DNA of 64,000 nucleotides from Bacillales bacterium (GTDB lineage: Bacteria; Bacillota; Bacilli; Bacillales; DASSOY01): the NCBI GenBank assembly GCA_035700025.1, contig DASSOY010000072.1, forward strand, positions 174,842 through 238,841, written 5' to 3'. Under the pieces are notes generated by a model. It saw only the letters and a program-made list of their open reading frames with translations. It was not told where the DNA came from and made no database searches. Position numbers and translations under genes: made by a program. Shown here piece after piece: positions 42,968-52,216 of the stretch (position 1 is its first letter; the number at the start of each line of letters is the position of its first letter).

Positions 42968-44239
42968 ATGCCGATGATCGAGAAGATTGAAGAAGCGGTC
43001 GCGTATGTTGAGACCGGCGAGGTGGCCAAAGGATTGCGGTTACTGGAAGAAGCCGAACGAGAGTCTGACGAACAGGAACGGTTTCAAATCGCGCAATTGT
43101 ACCGTGAGTGGGGACATGTGGAAAAGGCGAAAGGGATCGTCGAGCAGTTGCTGAAGCAATTTCCTGAAGAAACAGAGCTCACTTTTACGTTGGCTGAACT
43201 GTTGATCGATCAAGGAGAACAAGAACGAGCGGTTGCGATTCTTTCCGATCTCGACGGCACTGAAGAAGATTTTTTGCGTGCTTCGTTGCTGCTTGCCGAC
43301 ATTTACATGAGTGAAGGATTGGACGAAGTGGCTGAACGAAAACTGCTCGAGGCGAAAAGAAAGGATCCCGCTCAACCGGTCGTCACCTACGCCTTGGCGC
43401 AATTTTATTTCTCACTCGGTCTTTATGCGAAGAGTGTGCCGCATTACGAACAACTCATGCGTGACGGAGAACTGCCTGACGAGCCGATCGCACTCCGATT
43501 AGCCGACGCCCTCAGCGGAAGCGGAAACTTCGAAGCTGCGCTTGAAATGTACGAAAAAGCGGACAGCCGTTACATCGACGATGATGGACTGTTTCATTAC
43601 GGATTTACAGCGTGGCAGGCTGGTGAAACGCAGCGGGCGATTGAATTGTTTGAACGATTAAGGGAAAACGACCCGGATTACGGCAAGCTGTATTTGTATT
43701 TAACAAAGGCGTACCGAGCGGAAGGGGCGCCGCACAAGGCGCTTGAAACGGCCGAACGGGGGATGGAGTTGGAAGGCATTCATGACGATCTCGCTTACGA
43801 GGCTGGATTGACGGCGAGCAGCCTCGGAGAGTCCGAAACCGCGGAGAACTATTTTCACCGTGCGCTCGCGATCAACAGCCAACATCATGGAGCGCTGAAA
43901 GCGTTGGCGGGTTTGTATCGAAAGAATGACGACAACGAGGCGGTGATCGAATTATTGCGCGGCCGTCCGGACATGGAAGAACATGATCCCTTATTGGTTT
44001 GGTATTTGGCATCGGCTGAACATGCTGAAGAAAACTTTACCGAAGCTGCGAAACATTATGCCGACGTGGAAAGTGATTTGGATTCGAATCCCGAGTTTCT
44101 CGAGGAATATGGTGATTTCTTGCTTGAGGAAGGCCGAAGGCGCCAAGCGAAAGAAAAATACGAAAAGGCGGTCACGCTCGATCCGACCTTGCTTCATTTG
44201 CTTGAGAAAATCGAACAAATCGACGATCCTTTTTCTTGA
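42968..44239 (+). CDS. ypiA: TPR-repeat protein YpiA
   Basis: About 423 aa, almost entirely tetratricopeptide helices (for example EAALEMYEKADSRYID, GETQRAIELFERLRENDPDYG, ESETAENYFHRALAINSQHHGALKALAGLY), with no signal peptide; a cytoplasmic scaffold role is likely. ATG 42968 is 5 nt after AAAAGGGG; ATG 42974 is equally plausible. Position before ypiB matches YpiA of B. subtilis, whose function is not settled. Confidence 0.88.
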   Translation: MPMIEKIEEAVAYVETGEVAKGLRLLEEAERESDEQERFQIAQLYREWGHVEKAKGIVEQLLKQFPEETELTFTLAELLIDQGEQERAVAILSDLDGTEEDFLRASLLLADIYMSEGLDEVAERKLLEAKRKDPAQPVVTYALAQFYFSLGLYAKSVPHYEQLMRDGELPDEPIALRLADALSGSGNFEAALEMYEKADSRYIDDDGLFHYGFTAWQAGETQRAIELFERLRENDPDYGKLYLYLTKAYRAEGAPHKALETAERGMELEGIHDDLAYEAGLTASSLGESETAENYFHRALAINSQHHGALKALAGLYRKNDDNEAVIELLRGRPDMEEHDPLLVWYLASAEHAEENFTEAAKHYADVESDLDSNPEFLEEYGDFLLEEGRRRQAKEKYEKAVTLDPTLLHLLEKIEQIDDPFS

Positions 44240-44262
44240 ACGAAAAAAGAAGGATTTTTTTT
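44226..44262 (+). terminator. Intrinsic terminator overlapping the ypiA stop
   Basis: ATCCTTTTTCTT ... AAGAAGGAT imperfect stem followed by eight T; the stop codon lies in the loop. Confidence 0.75.
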
Positions 44263-44317
44263 CGGCAAGTCGAAATACTAGTATACGAACGAATTCACGA
44301 CAAAGGGAAGGATCACG

Positions 44318-44857
44318 ATGATTTTCGATGTCAAGCTGGCAGAGAAGAAGCAGTTCATTCGCTGGTTTCTTAACCAACACGAGTTGAAGAAAAGAGAATG
44401 CGTCTGGTTGCTGAATTATTTGACCGGCGACGACCGCCTGATGGACCATGTCCATTTTATCCGCCATGCCGAATATTGCCCGAAGGCGATTATTATGTCT
44501 GCCCGATGCACGCAAGACGTGCCGTTTCAATATTTCAAGCAGCATGTGATGACGGTCGACCCTGAAAAAGCGTTTCACGACATTCGAATGTTCCGAAACG
44601 AGCCGTTGTACATTCAGCTCAATTTTAAAAATCACCACCTTTGTCCGGAATATGCGGCCGTTTTGGAAGAAAATCCGCATTATGAGGAACAAATTTCCGA
44701 TGTATATGCGGATATCGCCGAGTCGGTCATTCTCGATGCGAAAAAGAAGTTTGAACAAAACGATTTGATGCGAAAAATCGATCTGGCGCTAGAAGCGAAT
44801 GATAAGCAAACTTTCATGAAACTGACCAAACAATTAAAGCATCCGTTCTCCCCTTGA
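44318..44857 (+). CDS. ypiB: UPF0302 protein YpiB
   Basis: 179 aa, the same length as B. subtilis YpiB, with family blocks EKKQFIRWFLNQHELKKREC, WLLNYLTGDDRLMDHVHFI and SFHDIRM-like AFHDIRMFRNEPLYIQLNF. In B. subtilis YpiB is linked to control of the menaquinol:cytochrome c reductase neighbourhood, but its mechanism is not shown by the sequence. RBS GGGAAGG. Confidence 0.9.
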   Translation: MIFDVKLAEKKQFIRWFLNQHELKKRECVWLLNYLTGDDRLMDHVHFIRHAEYCPKAIIMSARCTQDVPFQYFKQHVMTVDPEKAFHDIRMFRNEPLYIQLNFKNHHLCPEYAAVLEENPHYEEQISDVYADIAESVILDAKKKFEQNDLMRKIDLALEANDKQTFMKLTKQLKHPFSP

Positions 44858-44881
44858 TCCGCGTATCGGGGGTTTTTTTAT
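44850..44881 (+). terminator. Intrinsic terminator after ypiB
   Basis: CCCCTTGAT ... ATCGGGGG stem followed by seven T, starting at the ypiB stop. Confidence 0.75.
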
Positions 44882-44945
44882 GGTAAAGAATGGCGATGGT
44901 TTGCAGGACTGCTTTTATGGTATCCTGTTACAGGAAAGGGGTGCG

Positions 44946-45413
44946 ATGAAAATGAAGTGGACGGTTCGCGACGTCGGCGCGTATTTCGCAGAAAGAGATT
45001 ATGTCGACACAGCCGTCGTGCCGCTGGTGAAAATTACGTGGCATAACGAAATTAAAGCAACGGTTGAACAAGGTGAATTTACCACATTGATGGCCGATCG
45101 ATTGGAAGGGCAGTTGAAGGGACGGTTGATGCTGTTTCCCCCGTTTACTTACTTAAAAAGCGAGGATGTTGCAAACCGGTTGAAGCGGCTTCAATCGTGG
45201 ATGGAGATGCTTCGCCGCGACGGGATGAAACACGTCTTCCTGATTACTTCGGACGCCGAATGGAAGACGGTTGAGTCCGATCTGGACGAATCGTTGATTT
45301 GGATCCCGTCGCTTCCGCTCGAACATATGGATCCGGAACACGGCGATGAAATGATTGCCAATCAAACGAAACAATTGTTGCAAATCGTAACTGCAAAATG
45401 GCAAAACGCATAG
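44946..45413 (+). CDS. ypiF: YpiF-like protein (DUF2487)
   Basis: 155-aa soluble protein with conserved Trp-rich N terminus MKMKWTVRDVGAYFAERDYVDTAVVPLV and FPPFTYL. Placement between ypiB and qcrA and length match YpiF. Function unknown. ATG 44946 follows GGAAAGGGG; a second ATG two codons on is possible. Confidence 0.85.
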   Translation: MKMKWTVRDVGAYFAERDYVDTAVVPLVKITWHNEIKATVEQGEFTTLMADRLEGQLKGRLMLFPPFTYLKSEDVANRLKRLQSWMEMLRRDGMKHVFLITSDAEWKTVESDLDESLIWIPSLPLEHMDPEHGDEMIANQTKQLLQIVTAKWQNA

Positions 45414-45431
45414 ATCGCACGGAATGAAACA

Positions 45432-45440
45432 TGATATAAT
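45432..45440 (+). promoter_or_regulatory. Extended -10 promoter of qcrABC
   Basis: TGATATAAT at 45432-45440, about 130 nt upstream of qcrA. The leader contains a TATGTGTG / CACATA hairpin; no terminator is visible in it. Confidence 0.5.
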
Positions 45441-45569
45441 TGACAGTGTGATACGGCGTGAGCTATCATTAAGAATGTCCTAGTAATATGTGTGTTTTCC
45501 TCACATACAGACGACGAATATTCTGTATGCAACATTCCAAATTTCGTAACACAGCAAGGGGGGGAAACA

Positions 45570-46103
45570 ATGTCAAGCGAGCATGATGTTTCAAGACGCC
45601 AGTTTTTAAATTATACGTTAACAGGCGTTGGCGGCTTTATGGCTGCGGGAATGACTTTGCCGATGATTCGCTTCGCCATCGATCCGCTGTTGAAGCAAGG
45701 AAAAGGCGAAGAGAATTTTTACGACATCGGGTTGAAGGAAAGCGATTTAACGGAACAACCCCAAAAGATTCAATTTGTTCAGAAAGATATTAAAGACGGT
45801 TGGTATACGTTCGATCAGAAGAAAGAAGTTTACGTGTTCAAACATGAAGGGGAGATTTTCGCTCTTTCGCCCGTTTGCACGCATTTAGGCTGTCTCGTTC
45901 ACTGGTCGCCGGAACCGCCGTATGCGAACGAATTCCAATGTCCTTGTCACGGCAGCCGCTTTACAAAGACCGGAATCAACATTGCTGGATTACCGGCAAC
46001 GGCACCGCTTCATCGGTACGATGTAAAAGTAAAGGACGGCAAAATTCTCATCGGGAATTTACATCCGCGCAACAATATTCCGGCAGTACCGCCAAAATAT
46101 TAA
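45570..46103 (+). CDS. qcrA: Menaquinol:cytochrome c reductase Rieske iron-sulfur subunit
   Basis: 177-aa Rieske protein of the bc complex. The 2Fe-2S cluster boxes CTHLGCLVH (near 103) and CPCHGSRF (near 122) are intact. A twin-arginine-like SRRQFLNYTLTGVGGFMAAG precedes the N-terminal TM anchor (about 17-37), so export by Tat is expected. ATG 45570 follows a run of G (GGGGGGG). First gene of qcrABC. Confidence 0.96.
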   Translation: MSSEHDVSRRQFLNYTLTGVGGFMAAGMTLPMIRFAIDPLLKQGKGEENFYDIGLKESDLTEQPQKIQFVQKDIKDGWYTFDQKKEVYVFKHEGEIFALSPVCTHLGCLVHWSPEPPYANEFQCPCHGSRFTKTGINIAGLPATAPLHRYDVKVKDGKILIGNLHPRNNIPAVPPKY

Positions 46104-46117
46104 AAGGGGGCGTAGTC

Positions 46118-46789
46118 ATGCTATCGAAGTTTTACGACTGGATAGACGAACGCCTGGACATTACGCCCATGTGGCGAGATCTTGCCGATCACGAAGTTCC
46201 CGAGCACGTCAATCCAGCCTATCATTTTTCTGCCTTCGTTTATTGCTTCGGAGGTCTAACCTTTTTTATCATTGTCATTCAAATCTTGTCTGGCATGTTT
46301 TTGACGATGTATTATGTTCCGGATATTGAAAGAGCCTGGGATTCTGTTTATTATTTGCAAAACAACGTAGCATTCGGGGTTATCGTCAGGGGCATGCACC
46401 ATTGGGGATCCAGCCTCGTTTTGGTGATGGTATTTTTACATACCTTAAGGGTGTTTTTCACCGGTTCCTACAAAAAACCGCGTGAAATGAACTGGGTCGT
46501 CGGTGTGTTAATGTTTTTCATTTTGTTGGGACTCGGTTTCACCGGTTACTTGTTGCCGTGGGACATGAAAGCTTATTTCGCGACGAAAGTCGGTTTGCAA
46601 ATTGCCGCCTCGGTTCCGTTGTTTGGACCGTGGATCAAAACCATCTTGCAAGGCGGCGATTTGGTCGGTGCGCAGACGCTTGCCCGCTTCTTTGCGATTC
46701 ATGTCTTTTTCCTTCCAGCAGCTTTATTCGGACTGTTGGCGGCTCACTTTATCATGATTCGAAAACAAGGCATTTCCGGTCCCCTGTAA
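46118..46789 (+). CDS. qcrB: Menaquinol:cytochrome c reductase cytochrome b subunit
   Basis: 223-aa membrane protein equal to the N-terminal, haem-carrying half of cytochrome b, four TM helices. Haem ligand histidines in MHHWGSSLVLVMVFLHTLRVFFTG and IHVFFLPAALFGLLAAHF. It accepts electrons from menaquinol. ATG 46118 follows AAAAGGGGG. Lies 14 bp after qcrA. Confidence 0.97.
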   Translation: MLSKFYDWIDERLDITPMWRDLADHEVPEHVNPAYHFSAFVYCFGGLTFFIIVIQILSGMFLTMYYVPDIERAWDSVYYLQNNVAFGVIVRGMHHWGSSLVLVMVFLHTLRVFFTGSYKKPREMNWVVGVLMFFILLGLGFTGYLLPWDMKAYFATKVGLQIAASVPLFGPWIKTILQGGDLVGAQTLARFFAIHVFFLPAALFGLLAAHFIMIRKQGISGPL

Positions 46790-46885
46790 GGAAGGCATTT
46801 CGCATCTTCCGCTGTACGGAAGCCTATGAACCAAATGCGACACACTTTTGAATCCGTCGAAGATGAATGAAAAGGAGGGGAACGC

Positions 46886-47677
46886 ATGCATCGCGGGAAA
46901 GGCATGAAATTTGTCGGGGATTCCCGGATCCCATTGAATCGTTCAAAAAACGTTCCGAAAGACTATTCGGAATACCCGGGAAAAACGGAAGCGTTTTTGC
47001 CTAACTTTTTATTGAAAGAGTGGATGGTCGGCGCTGTTTTCCTTGTCGGCTTTCTTGTATTCATTATCGCTTCGCCGCCGCCGCTCGAGCGTGAAGCAGA
47101 TCCATTGGCGGCAGGTTACACGCCGCTTCCCGACTGGTATTTCTTGTTTTTGTACCAGTTTCTCAAATATACTTACGCATCCGGACACTACGTCGTGCTC
47201 GGCACCGTCGTATTTCCGGGACTTGGCGCTCTTGCCCTTCTTCTTGCCCCATGGCTGGACCGGGGTCCGGAAAGAAGAATCGCGAAACGCCCGATTGCTT
47301 CGGGTATGATGTTGCTCGCTTTAATTTCAATTTTCTTCTTAACGTGGCAATCGTCTGTGACCCATAACTGGGAACACATTGAGCAACAAGGCCAAATTCA
47401 ACCGACTGCCGATATCGACAAGAGTTCCAAAGGCTATAAGATTTATGCGAATCAGACGTGTATCAATTGTCACGGCGAGAATTTGCAAGGAAAAATCGGT
47501 CCAGCTTTGATCGGGATTGACAAGTCGGTGAAAGAGATTAAGCACATCGCCAAAAACGGCATCGGCAAAATGCCGGCCGGCCAGTTTCAAGGTACGGAAG
47601 AACAACTCGAAACGCTTGCGAAATTCATCGCAGGTCTCGGCGCGAGCGGAGGCGGCGGAGGCAGCGCAGGCGAATGA
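46886..47677 (+). CDS. qcrC: Menaquinol:cytochrome c reductase cytochrome b/c subunit
   Basis: 263-aa fusion of the C-terminal half of cytochrome b (three TM helices, about residues 46-165) with a C-terminal cytochrome c domain carrying the haem motif CINCHG near 192 and axial Met in KMPAGQF. This fused subunit is typical of Bacillus bc complexes. Ends in a Gly/Ala tail GASGGGGGSAGE. RBS AAGGAGGGG. Confidence 0.96.
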   Translation: MHRGKGMKFVGDSRIPLNRSKNVPKDYSEYPGKTEAFLPNFLLKEWMVGAVFLVGFLVFIIASPPPLEREADPLAAGYTPLPDWYFLFLYQFLKYTYASGHYVVLGTVVFPGLGALALLLAPWLDRGPERRIAKRPIASGMMLLALISIFFLTWQSSVTHNWEHIEQQGQIQPTADIDKSSKGYKIYANQTCINCHGENLQGKIGPALIGIDKSVKEIKHIAKNGIGKMPAGQFQGTEEQLETLAKFIAGLGASGGGGGSAGE

Positions 47678-47692
47678 TTCCAATCGTTTTTC

Positions 47693-47728
47693 AAAGGAGC
47701 TGACTCAGGTCGGCTCCTTGTTTGTTTG
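47693..47728 (+). terminator. Intrinsic terminator after qcrC
   Basis: AAGGAGC (47694-47700) / GCTCCTT (47713-47719) with inner TGAC/GTCG pairing, then TGTTTGTTTGTTT. Confidence 0.8.
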
Positions 47729-47768
47729 TTTCGGCAAGTTTGGCGTCAGCCAAGCATGAAAGGAGTAG

Positions 47769-48365
47769 ATGTTAGTGACAGCAATTTATTACCTTTTACG
47801 GAAACGAAACGTCTTGATCGCCTTGTTTATTATTAATTTGCTTGGCACGGTTTACGGATATTACTGGTACAGGCATCAACTTGCCGCTTCACCAGCCGGC
47901 TTCATTCCTTTCATCCCGGACAGTCCGACGGCCAGTTTATTTTTCGTATTTGTTCTTGCTGCTTTTCTCCTAAAGATCCACGTGCCATGGCTTGAGGCGT
48001 TTGCCGCCGTTACGTTGTTTAAATATGGTGTTTGGGCGGTCGGCATGAATTTGGCAGGCGGCTGGCTCGGGGACACGTTGCAATTTCAAAATTACATGCT
48101 TATCGTTTCCCATGCGTCGATGGCTGTTGAAGGATTGTTGTTCGCGCCGTTTTACCGATTCAAGCCGATTCATTTGCTCGCCGCAGGCGTTTGGACGCTG
48201 CACGATGTTGTCATCGATTATGTTTTCGACATGATGCCTTGGTATCCGATCCTCAATGAATACAAACCGTTCATCGGCTACTTGACGTTTTGGCTCAGCC
48301 TGCTGTCTCTCTTTCTCGTCTATCAGGTGGCCTTGCGAAAAAATCGCTTGAAAATCGAATTGTAG
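47769..48365 (+). CDS. ypjA: YpjA-like membrane protein (DUF1405)
   Basis: 198-aa integral membrane protein with about six TM helices. Family features: YYLLRKRNVLIALFIINLLGTVYGYYWY at the N terminus and WYPILNEYKPFIGYLTFWLSLLSL at the C terminus. Function unknown. ATG 47769 is very close to AGGAG (3 nt); GTG 47775 has better spacing and may be the true start. Confidence 0.88.
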   Translation: MLVTAIYYLLRKRNVLIALFIINLLGTVYGYYWYRHQLAASPAGFIPFIPDSPTASLFFVFVLAAFLLKIHVPWLEAFAAVTLFKYGVWAVGMNLAGGWLGDTLQFQNYMLIVSHASMAVEGLLFAPFYRFKPIHLLAAGVWTLHDVVIDYVFDMMPWYPILNEYKPFIGYLTFWLSLLSLFLVYQVALRKNRLKIEL

Positions 48366-48429
48366 GTCTACTCTTGTCCCTCTCTACATAAGCATGGAAT
48401 TAGAATAACGAGGGGGGACAAGTACGCCT

Positions 48430-49242
48430 ATGAGATTCGTTTCCAGCTTTTTTTGTGCGCTGATGCTTTTCATGCCGGCAACGGTTTTTGCTGCTGAACC
48501 AGGCATGAATCATAAATGGGACAAGTTGGCCGACATATCGGCACAGGCGTTGCACTTGACACAACAGGAAAAGTATGAAGAAGCGAAACAAATGCTCGAC
48601 TATTTCGAGAAAGTATTTACCGACAAAAATCATCAATCGTCGGGTTTGCCAATGGCGAACTTGAGAGTATTAACGACGACGTATGAACTGGCAAAACGTT
48701 CCGTCACAAGCGTATCGGAAGAGGCTGAGGCGCGAAAACAAAACGTCATGCGGTTTCACTTGGTCGTTGACGCCTTAAATGCGAATAAGCAGCCGCTTTG
48801 GAAAAGCACGGAACAACAAGTAATGGAGCCGCTCCATGCCTTGAAAAAGACGGCGCAAGCTAAGGACGAACGACAATTCCAGCGTCGGTTGAATGAGTTT
48901 TTAAAGGCATACGAGTTAATCCACCCAGCCTTAGTTGTCGATTTGTCGATGGCGGAAATGGGCAGGATTGATTCGGAGATTCAATATTTGATCCATTACC
49001 GGACGCATTTCTTCAACCAACCGAATGCCATGGAACATTTGCAGCGCATTGAATCCGATTTCGTGGCTTTGTTCAACGGCACTTTAAAAGATCAAATGGA
49101 GCCGACGCTGCCGTGGGTGATGTTGACGATCGGCGGCATGATCGTCGTCACGTTGTTTTATTCGGGTTGGAAAAAGTACCGAGCAGAGAAAAAAGCACGT
49201 AAAAAAAGGAAGGAAAAAGCCGACCACCGGTCACGCTTTTGA
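48430..49242 (+). CDS. ypjB: Sporulation protein YpjB
   Basis: 270-aa protein with a signal peptide (about 1-21, cleavage after VFA), a helical extracytoplasmic domain (about 25-220), one C-terminal TM helix (WVMLTIGGMIVVTLFYSGW) and a basic cytoplasmic tail. Matches YpjB, which contributes to sporulation in B. subtilis by an unknown mechanism. RBS GAGGGGGG about 12 nt upstream. Confidence 0.88.
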   Translation: MRFVSSFFCALMLFMPATVFAAEPGMNHKWDKLADISAQALHLTQQEKYEEAKQMLDYFEKVFTDKNHQSSGLPMANLRVLTTTYELAKRSVTSVSEEAEARKQNVMRFHLVVDALNANKQPLWKSTEQQVMEPLHALKKTAQAKDERQFQRRLNEFLKAYELIHPALVVDLSMAEMGRIDSEIQYLIHYRTHFFNQPNAMEHLQRIESDFVALFNGTLKDQMEPTLPWVMLTIGGMIVVTLFYSGWKKYRAEKKARKKRKEKADHRSRF

Positions 49243-49256
49243 GGGGGTCGTGTTCG

Positions 49257-49285
49257 TTGACACAGCTTGCTTCGGCGGATAAAAT
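49257..49285 (+). promoter_or_regulatory. SigA promoter of the YugP-like gene
   Basis: Perfect TTGACA (49257-49262), 17-nt spacer, TAAAAT (49280-49285). Confidence 0.7.
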
Positions 49286-49327
49286 AAAAGATAAGGAGAA
49301 GACTATATTCCATGGAGGAATGTCATC

Positions 49328-50017
49328 ATGTTGTTAGGGATCGGATTTATGGCGATCTTAATTATTATCCCGCTGTGGGCTCAAGCTAGAGTGAAACGGG
49401 CTTACCATAAATACTCGAAAGTAAGTAATACGACCGGGCTTACCGGCGCCGAAGTTGCGCGCAAAATCTTGGACGACAACGGATTGTTTAACGTTTCCGT
49501 CCGTGAAGTGCAAGGCCGGTTGAACGATCAATTGAGCGACCATTACGATCCGAGGTCGAAAACGGTGAACTTGTCCAGCGCCATTTATCACGGAACTTCC
49601 ATTGCCGGCACGGCCGTTGCCGCGCACGAGGTTGGACACGCGATTCAGGATGCGAAGAACTACGCACCGCTGCGCTTTCGGCACTCGCTTGTACCGGTCG
49701 CCAATCTCGGTTCGCAAATGGCGTTTCCGTTGATTTTGTTCGGTGTCCTTTTCAGCATGACCGGACTCGCATTGCTCGGCGTTGTCTTTTTCGCAGCCGC
49801 CGTTTTGTTCCAAATCGTCACGTTGCCCGTTGAATTTAATGCGTCCAGCCGCGCGATGAACCAAGTTGTCTCCCTCGGCATCATCGACGGCGGTGAACGC
49901 AAAAACGCCAAAACTATGCTTGACGCGGCAGCGATGACTTACGTGGCGGCTACGCTTGTCGCCGTACTTCAACTGCTCTGGTTTTTGCTCAGTTTTGTCG
50001 GGATGAACGAAGATTAA
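49328..50017 (+). CDS. Zinc metallopeptidase, YugP family
   Basis: 229-aa membrane protease with the zincin motif HEVGHAIQDA near residue 100, an N-terminal TM helix and three C-terminal hydrophobic segments; the third metal ligand is probably the Glu in PVEFNASSRA. Substrate unknown. In B. subtilis yugP is elsewhere; here the gene sits between ypjB and the YitT-family gene with its own promoter and terminator. Confidence 0.88.
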   Translation: MLLGIGFMAILIIIPLWAQARVKRAYHKYSKVSNTTGLTGAEVARKILDDNGLFNVSVREVQGRLNDQLSDHYDPRSKTVNLSSAIYHGTSIAGTAVAAHEVGHAIQDAKNYAPLRFRHSLVPVANLGSQMAFPLILFGVLFSMTGLALLGVVFFAAAVLFQIVTLPVEFNASSRAMNQVVSLGIIDGGERKNAKTMLDAAAMTYVAATLVAVLQLLWFLLSFVGMNED

Positions 50018-50032
50018 CCCGTCCGTGTAAAC

Positions 50033-50074
50033 GAAACCTCCCTTTGCCGAATGTGCGGCCAAGGGAGGTTTTTT
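50033..50074. terminator. Bidirectional terminator
   Basis: AACCTCCCTTTGCCG ... CGGCCAAGGGAGGTT stem, T run on the plus strand and TTTCGTTT on the minus strand, serving the YugP-like gene and the converging YitT-family gene. Confidence 0.88.
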
Positions 50075-50945
50075 AGTCGTCGACGATCGGATTTTTGTTT
50101 TCGTCGAGCGTAAATCCTTCTCCAAGTGCTTCATGAATGTCATTGACGGCGACGAACGCATGCGGATCGACTTTCCTAATGACCGTTTTCAATCGAAAAA
50201 TTTCGTTTCGGCCGACGACACAATAAAGGACGTCTTTTTCCTCGCCGGTAAAGCCACCGGTACCTCGCAATACGGTCGCTCCGCGATCCATCTCGCTTAT
50301 AATCTTTTTGGCGATTTCTTTGTTTTTCGCGGAAATGATCGTCGCGGCTTTTGCGGCATAGGCGCCTTTCTGGATGAAATCAATCACCCGGGAACCGACG
50401 AACACGGCGACGAGCGTATACATGACTTGATGATAACTCAAATAGACGAGCGATGATCCGAGCACGAGAACATCAGTGACGAAAAACGTTTTCCCGACGC
50501 TCCATCCGATGTACTTGTTCGCCAGACGGGCAAGAATATCCGAACCTCCCGTCGTTCCGCCGTATCGGAAAATGATGCCGAGGCCGACCCCGCCGAAAAC
50601 GCCGGCAAACAATGCGGCAAGCGTCATGTCTTCATGCAGCGGAAGATTGAAGCGTAAGGTGTGCAGAAATAGCCAGACGAACATCGAATAAGCGACCGTT
50701 CCGACGATCGTATAAATGAAAACGTTACGGCCGAGGAGCCGCCAGCCGATCAAAAATAACGGGATGTTCAACAGAAGATTGCTTAAGCCCGGATCGATGC
50801 CGAACAATGCATATAAAATGAGCGTAACCCCTGTCAATCCGCCTTCGGCCAAATGGTTTTCAATGTTGAAGTGAACGATGCCGAACGCGTAGACGGCCGA
50901 TCCGATTAAAATGAACAATACATTTTTCAGTTTAATGGAAAACAT
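50073..50945 (-). CDS. ypjC: YitT family membrane protein (YpjC)
   Basis: 290-aa protein with five or six TM helices in an N-terminal YitT/DUF161 domain, FRYGGTTGGSDILARL being diagnostic, and a C-terminal cytoplasmic DUF2179 domain (about 215-280; GATVLRGTGGFTGEEKDVLYCVV). Function is unknown. The start follows GGAGAGGGGGG. It is divergent from ypjD. Confidence 0.88.
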   Translation of the reverse strand: MFSIKLKNVLFILIGSAVYAFGIVHFNIENHLAEGGLTGVTLILYALFGIDPGLSNLLLNIPLFLIGWRLLGRNVFIYTIVGTVAYSMFVWLFLHTLRFNLPLHEDMTLAALFAGVFGGVGLGIIFRYGGTTGGSDILARLANKYIGWSVGKTFFVTDVLVLGSSLVYLSYHQVMYTLVAVFVGSRVIDFIQKGAYAAKAATIISAKNKEIAKKIISEMDRGATVLRGTGGFTGEEKDVLYCVVGRNEIFRLKTVIRKVDPHAFVAVNDIHEALGEGFTLDENKNPIVDD

Positions 50946-51003
50946 GTTCAGCCCCCCCTCTCCTGCATTGCGCCACTATCGATTTTCACCGAAGCGAAAT
51001 GAT

Positions 51004-51032
51004 TTGTCAAAGATGGAGCGATTCGCTAACAT
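51004..51032 (+). promoter_or_regulatory. SigA promoter of ypjD-dapB-mgsA-bshA-cca-birA
   Basis: TTGTCA (51004-51009), 17-nt spacer, TAACAT (51027-51032), 25 nt before the ypjD start. Genes from here to birA are tightly spaced, suggesting one operon. Confidence 0.6.
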
Positions 51033-51057
51033 GGTAGGAAGAAAGCGAGGGAAGCCG

Positions 51058-51405
51058 ATGAATGCCAAATCGATGAAGACGCTCCAGCAAGAAGTCGACG
51101 AATACATCGGTCAATTTAAAGAAGGTTATTTTTCCCCGTTGGCACAGCTTGCCCGGCTGACGGAAGAACTCGGGGAATTGGCCAGGGAAATCAATCACCA
51201 TTACGGCGAAAAACAAAAGAAACCGACGGAGCTTCCGCGCACGTTGACCGAGGAAACCGGCGATTTGTTTTTTGTGTTGATCTCATTGGCGAATTCACTG
51301 GACATCGATCTGGAAGAAGCCTTTGATACAGTGATGGAGAAATTCCGTACGCGGGACAAAAATCGTTGGACAAGGATACAGGAGGGAGATGAACAAGGTG
51401 AGTGA
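51058..51405 (+). CDS. ypjD: MazG-type nucleotide pyrophosphohydrolase YpjD
   Basis: 115-aa all-alpha NTP pyrophosphatase. Metal-binding EExxE in [17 protein letters not shown] and the second [25 protein letters not shown]. Likely a house-cleaning enzyme for non-canonical nucleotides. ATG 51058 is preferred because a promoter -10 lies at 51027-51032 and GCGAGGG precedes it. Overlaps dapB by 17 nt. Confidence 0.9.
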   Translation: MNAKSMKTLQQEVDEYIGQFKEGYFSPLAQLARLTEELGELAREINHHYGEKQKKPTELPRTLTEETGDLFFVLISLANSLDIDLEEAFDTVMEKFRTRDKNRWTRIQEGDEQGE

Positions 51406-52204
51406 ACAACCGATTCAAATTATCGTAGCCGGTCCGCGGGGGAAAATGGGAAGCGAAACGATTCGCATGATTTCCGAAACGGACCACTTTCAGCTTGCTG
51501 CTGTTGTCGATTCGAAAAACGGCGGCAAACGGGTGGCGGATTTGCAAGGATTGCCGAAGCTGGACGCTGCGGTTTACGAAGATTTACAGCAATGCATCGA
51601 TGAGAGCAATGCCGACGTGTTGATCGACTTTACGACCCCGGAAGTCGGAAAAGATCATGCGAAAATCGCAGTGAAACATCGATTGCGAGCGGTCATCGGG
51701 ACTTCCGGGTTTACGGAGAACGACGTTCGCGAATTGTCCAAGCTCGCCGAACAAAACGATACAGGAATCATCATTGCTCCGAACTTTGCAATCGGTGCTG
51801 TTTTAATGATGAAGTTTTCGAAGTTGGCGGCGAAATATTTTCCCGCCGTTGAGATTATTGAACAACATCATGACGGTAAATTGGACGCGCCTTCGGGAAC
51901 GGCCGTGAAAACAGCGGAAATGATGGCGGAAGTACGCGAAGCGAAAAAACAAGGACATCCGGACGAAAGCGAATCGCTTGAGGGGGCAAGAGGGGCGGAA
52001 ATGGCCGGTATGCGCATTCACAGCGTGCGCCTTCCCGGACTCGTTGCGCATCAAGAAGTGATTTTCGGCGGAGACAGCGAAACCTTGAAAATCCGCCACG
52101 ATTCGATTCATCGCAAGTCGTTCATGTCCGGCGTGAAATTGGCGGTCGAAACCGTCGTTGGCTTAAATGTGCTCGTCTACGGTCTCGATGAAATTTTGGA
52201 ATAA
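51389..52204 (+). CDS. dapB: 4-hydroxy-tetrahydrodipicolinate reductase
   Basis: 271-aa NAD(P)H-dependent enzyme of the lysine, diaminopimelate and dipicolinate pathway. N-terminal [17 protein letters not shown] nucleotide motif and substrate motif [15 protein letters not shown] near residue 160. AGGAGG is only 3 nt from ATG 51389; GTG 51398 is an alternative. Part of the ypjD-birA operon. Confidence 0.95.
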   Translation: MNKVSEQPIQIIVAGPRGKMGSETIRMISETDHFQLAAVVDSKNGGKRVADLQGLPKLDAAVYEDLQQCIDESNADVLIDFTTPEVGKDHAKIAVKHRLRAVIGTSGFTENDVRELSKLAEQNDTGIIIAPNFAIGAVLMMKFSKLAAKYFPAVEIIEQHHDGKLDAPSGTAVKTAEMMAEVREAKKQGHPDESESLEGARGAEMAGMRIHSVRLPGLVAHQEVIFGGDSETLKIRHDSIHRKSFMSGVKLAVETVVGLNVLVYGLDEILE

Positions 52205-52216
52205 GAGGTGGCGCCT

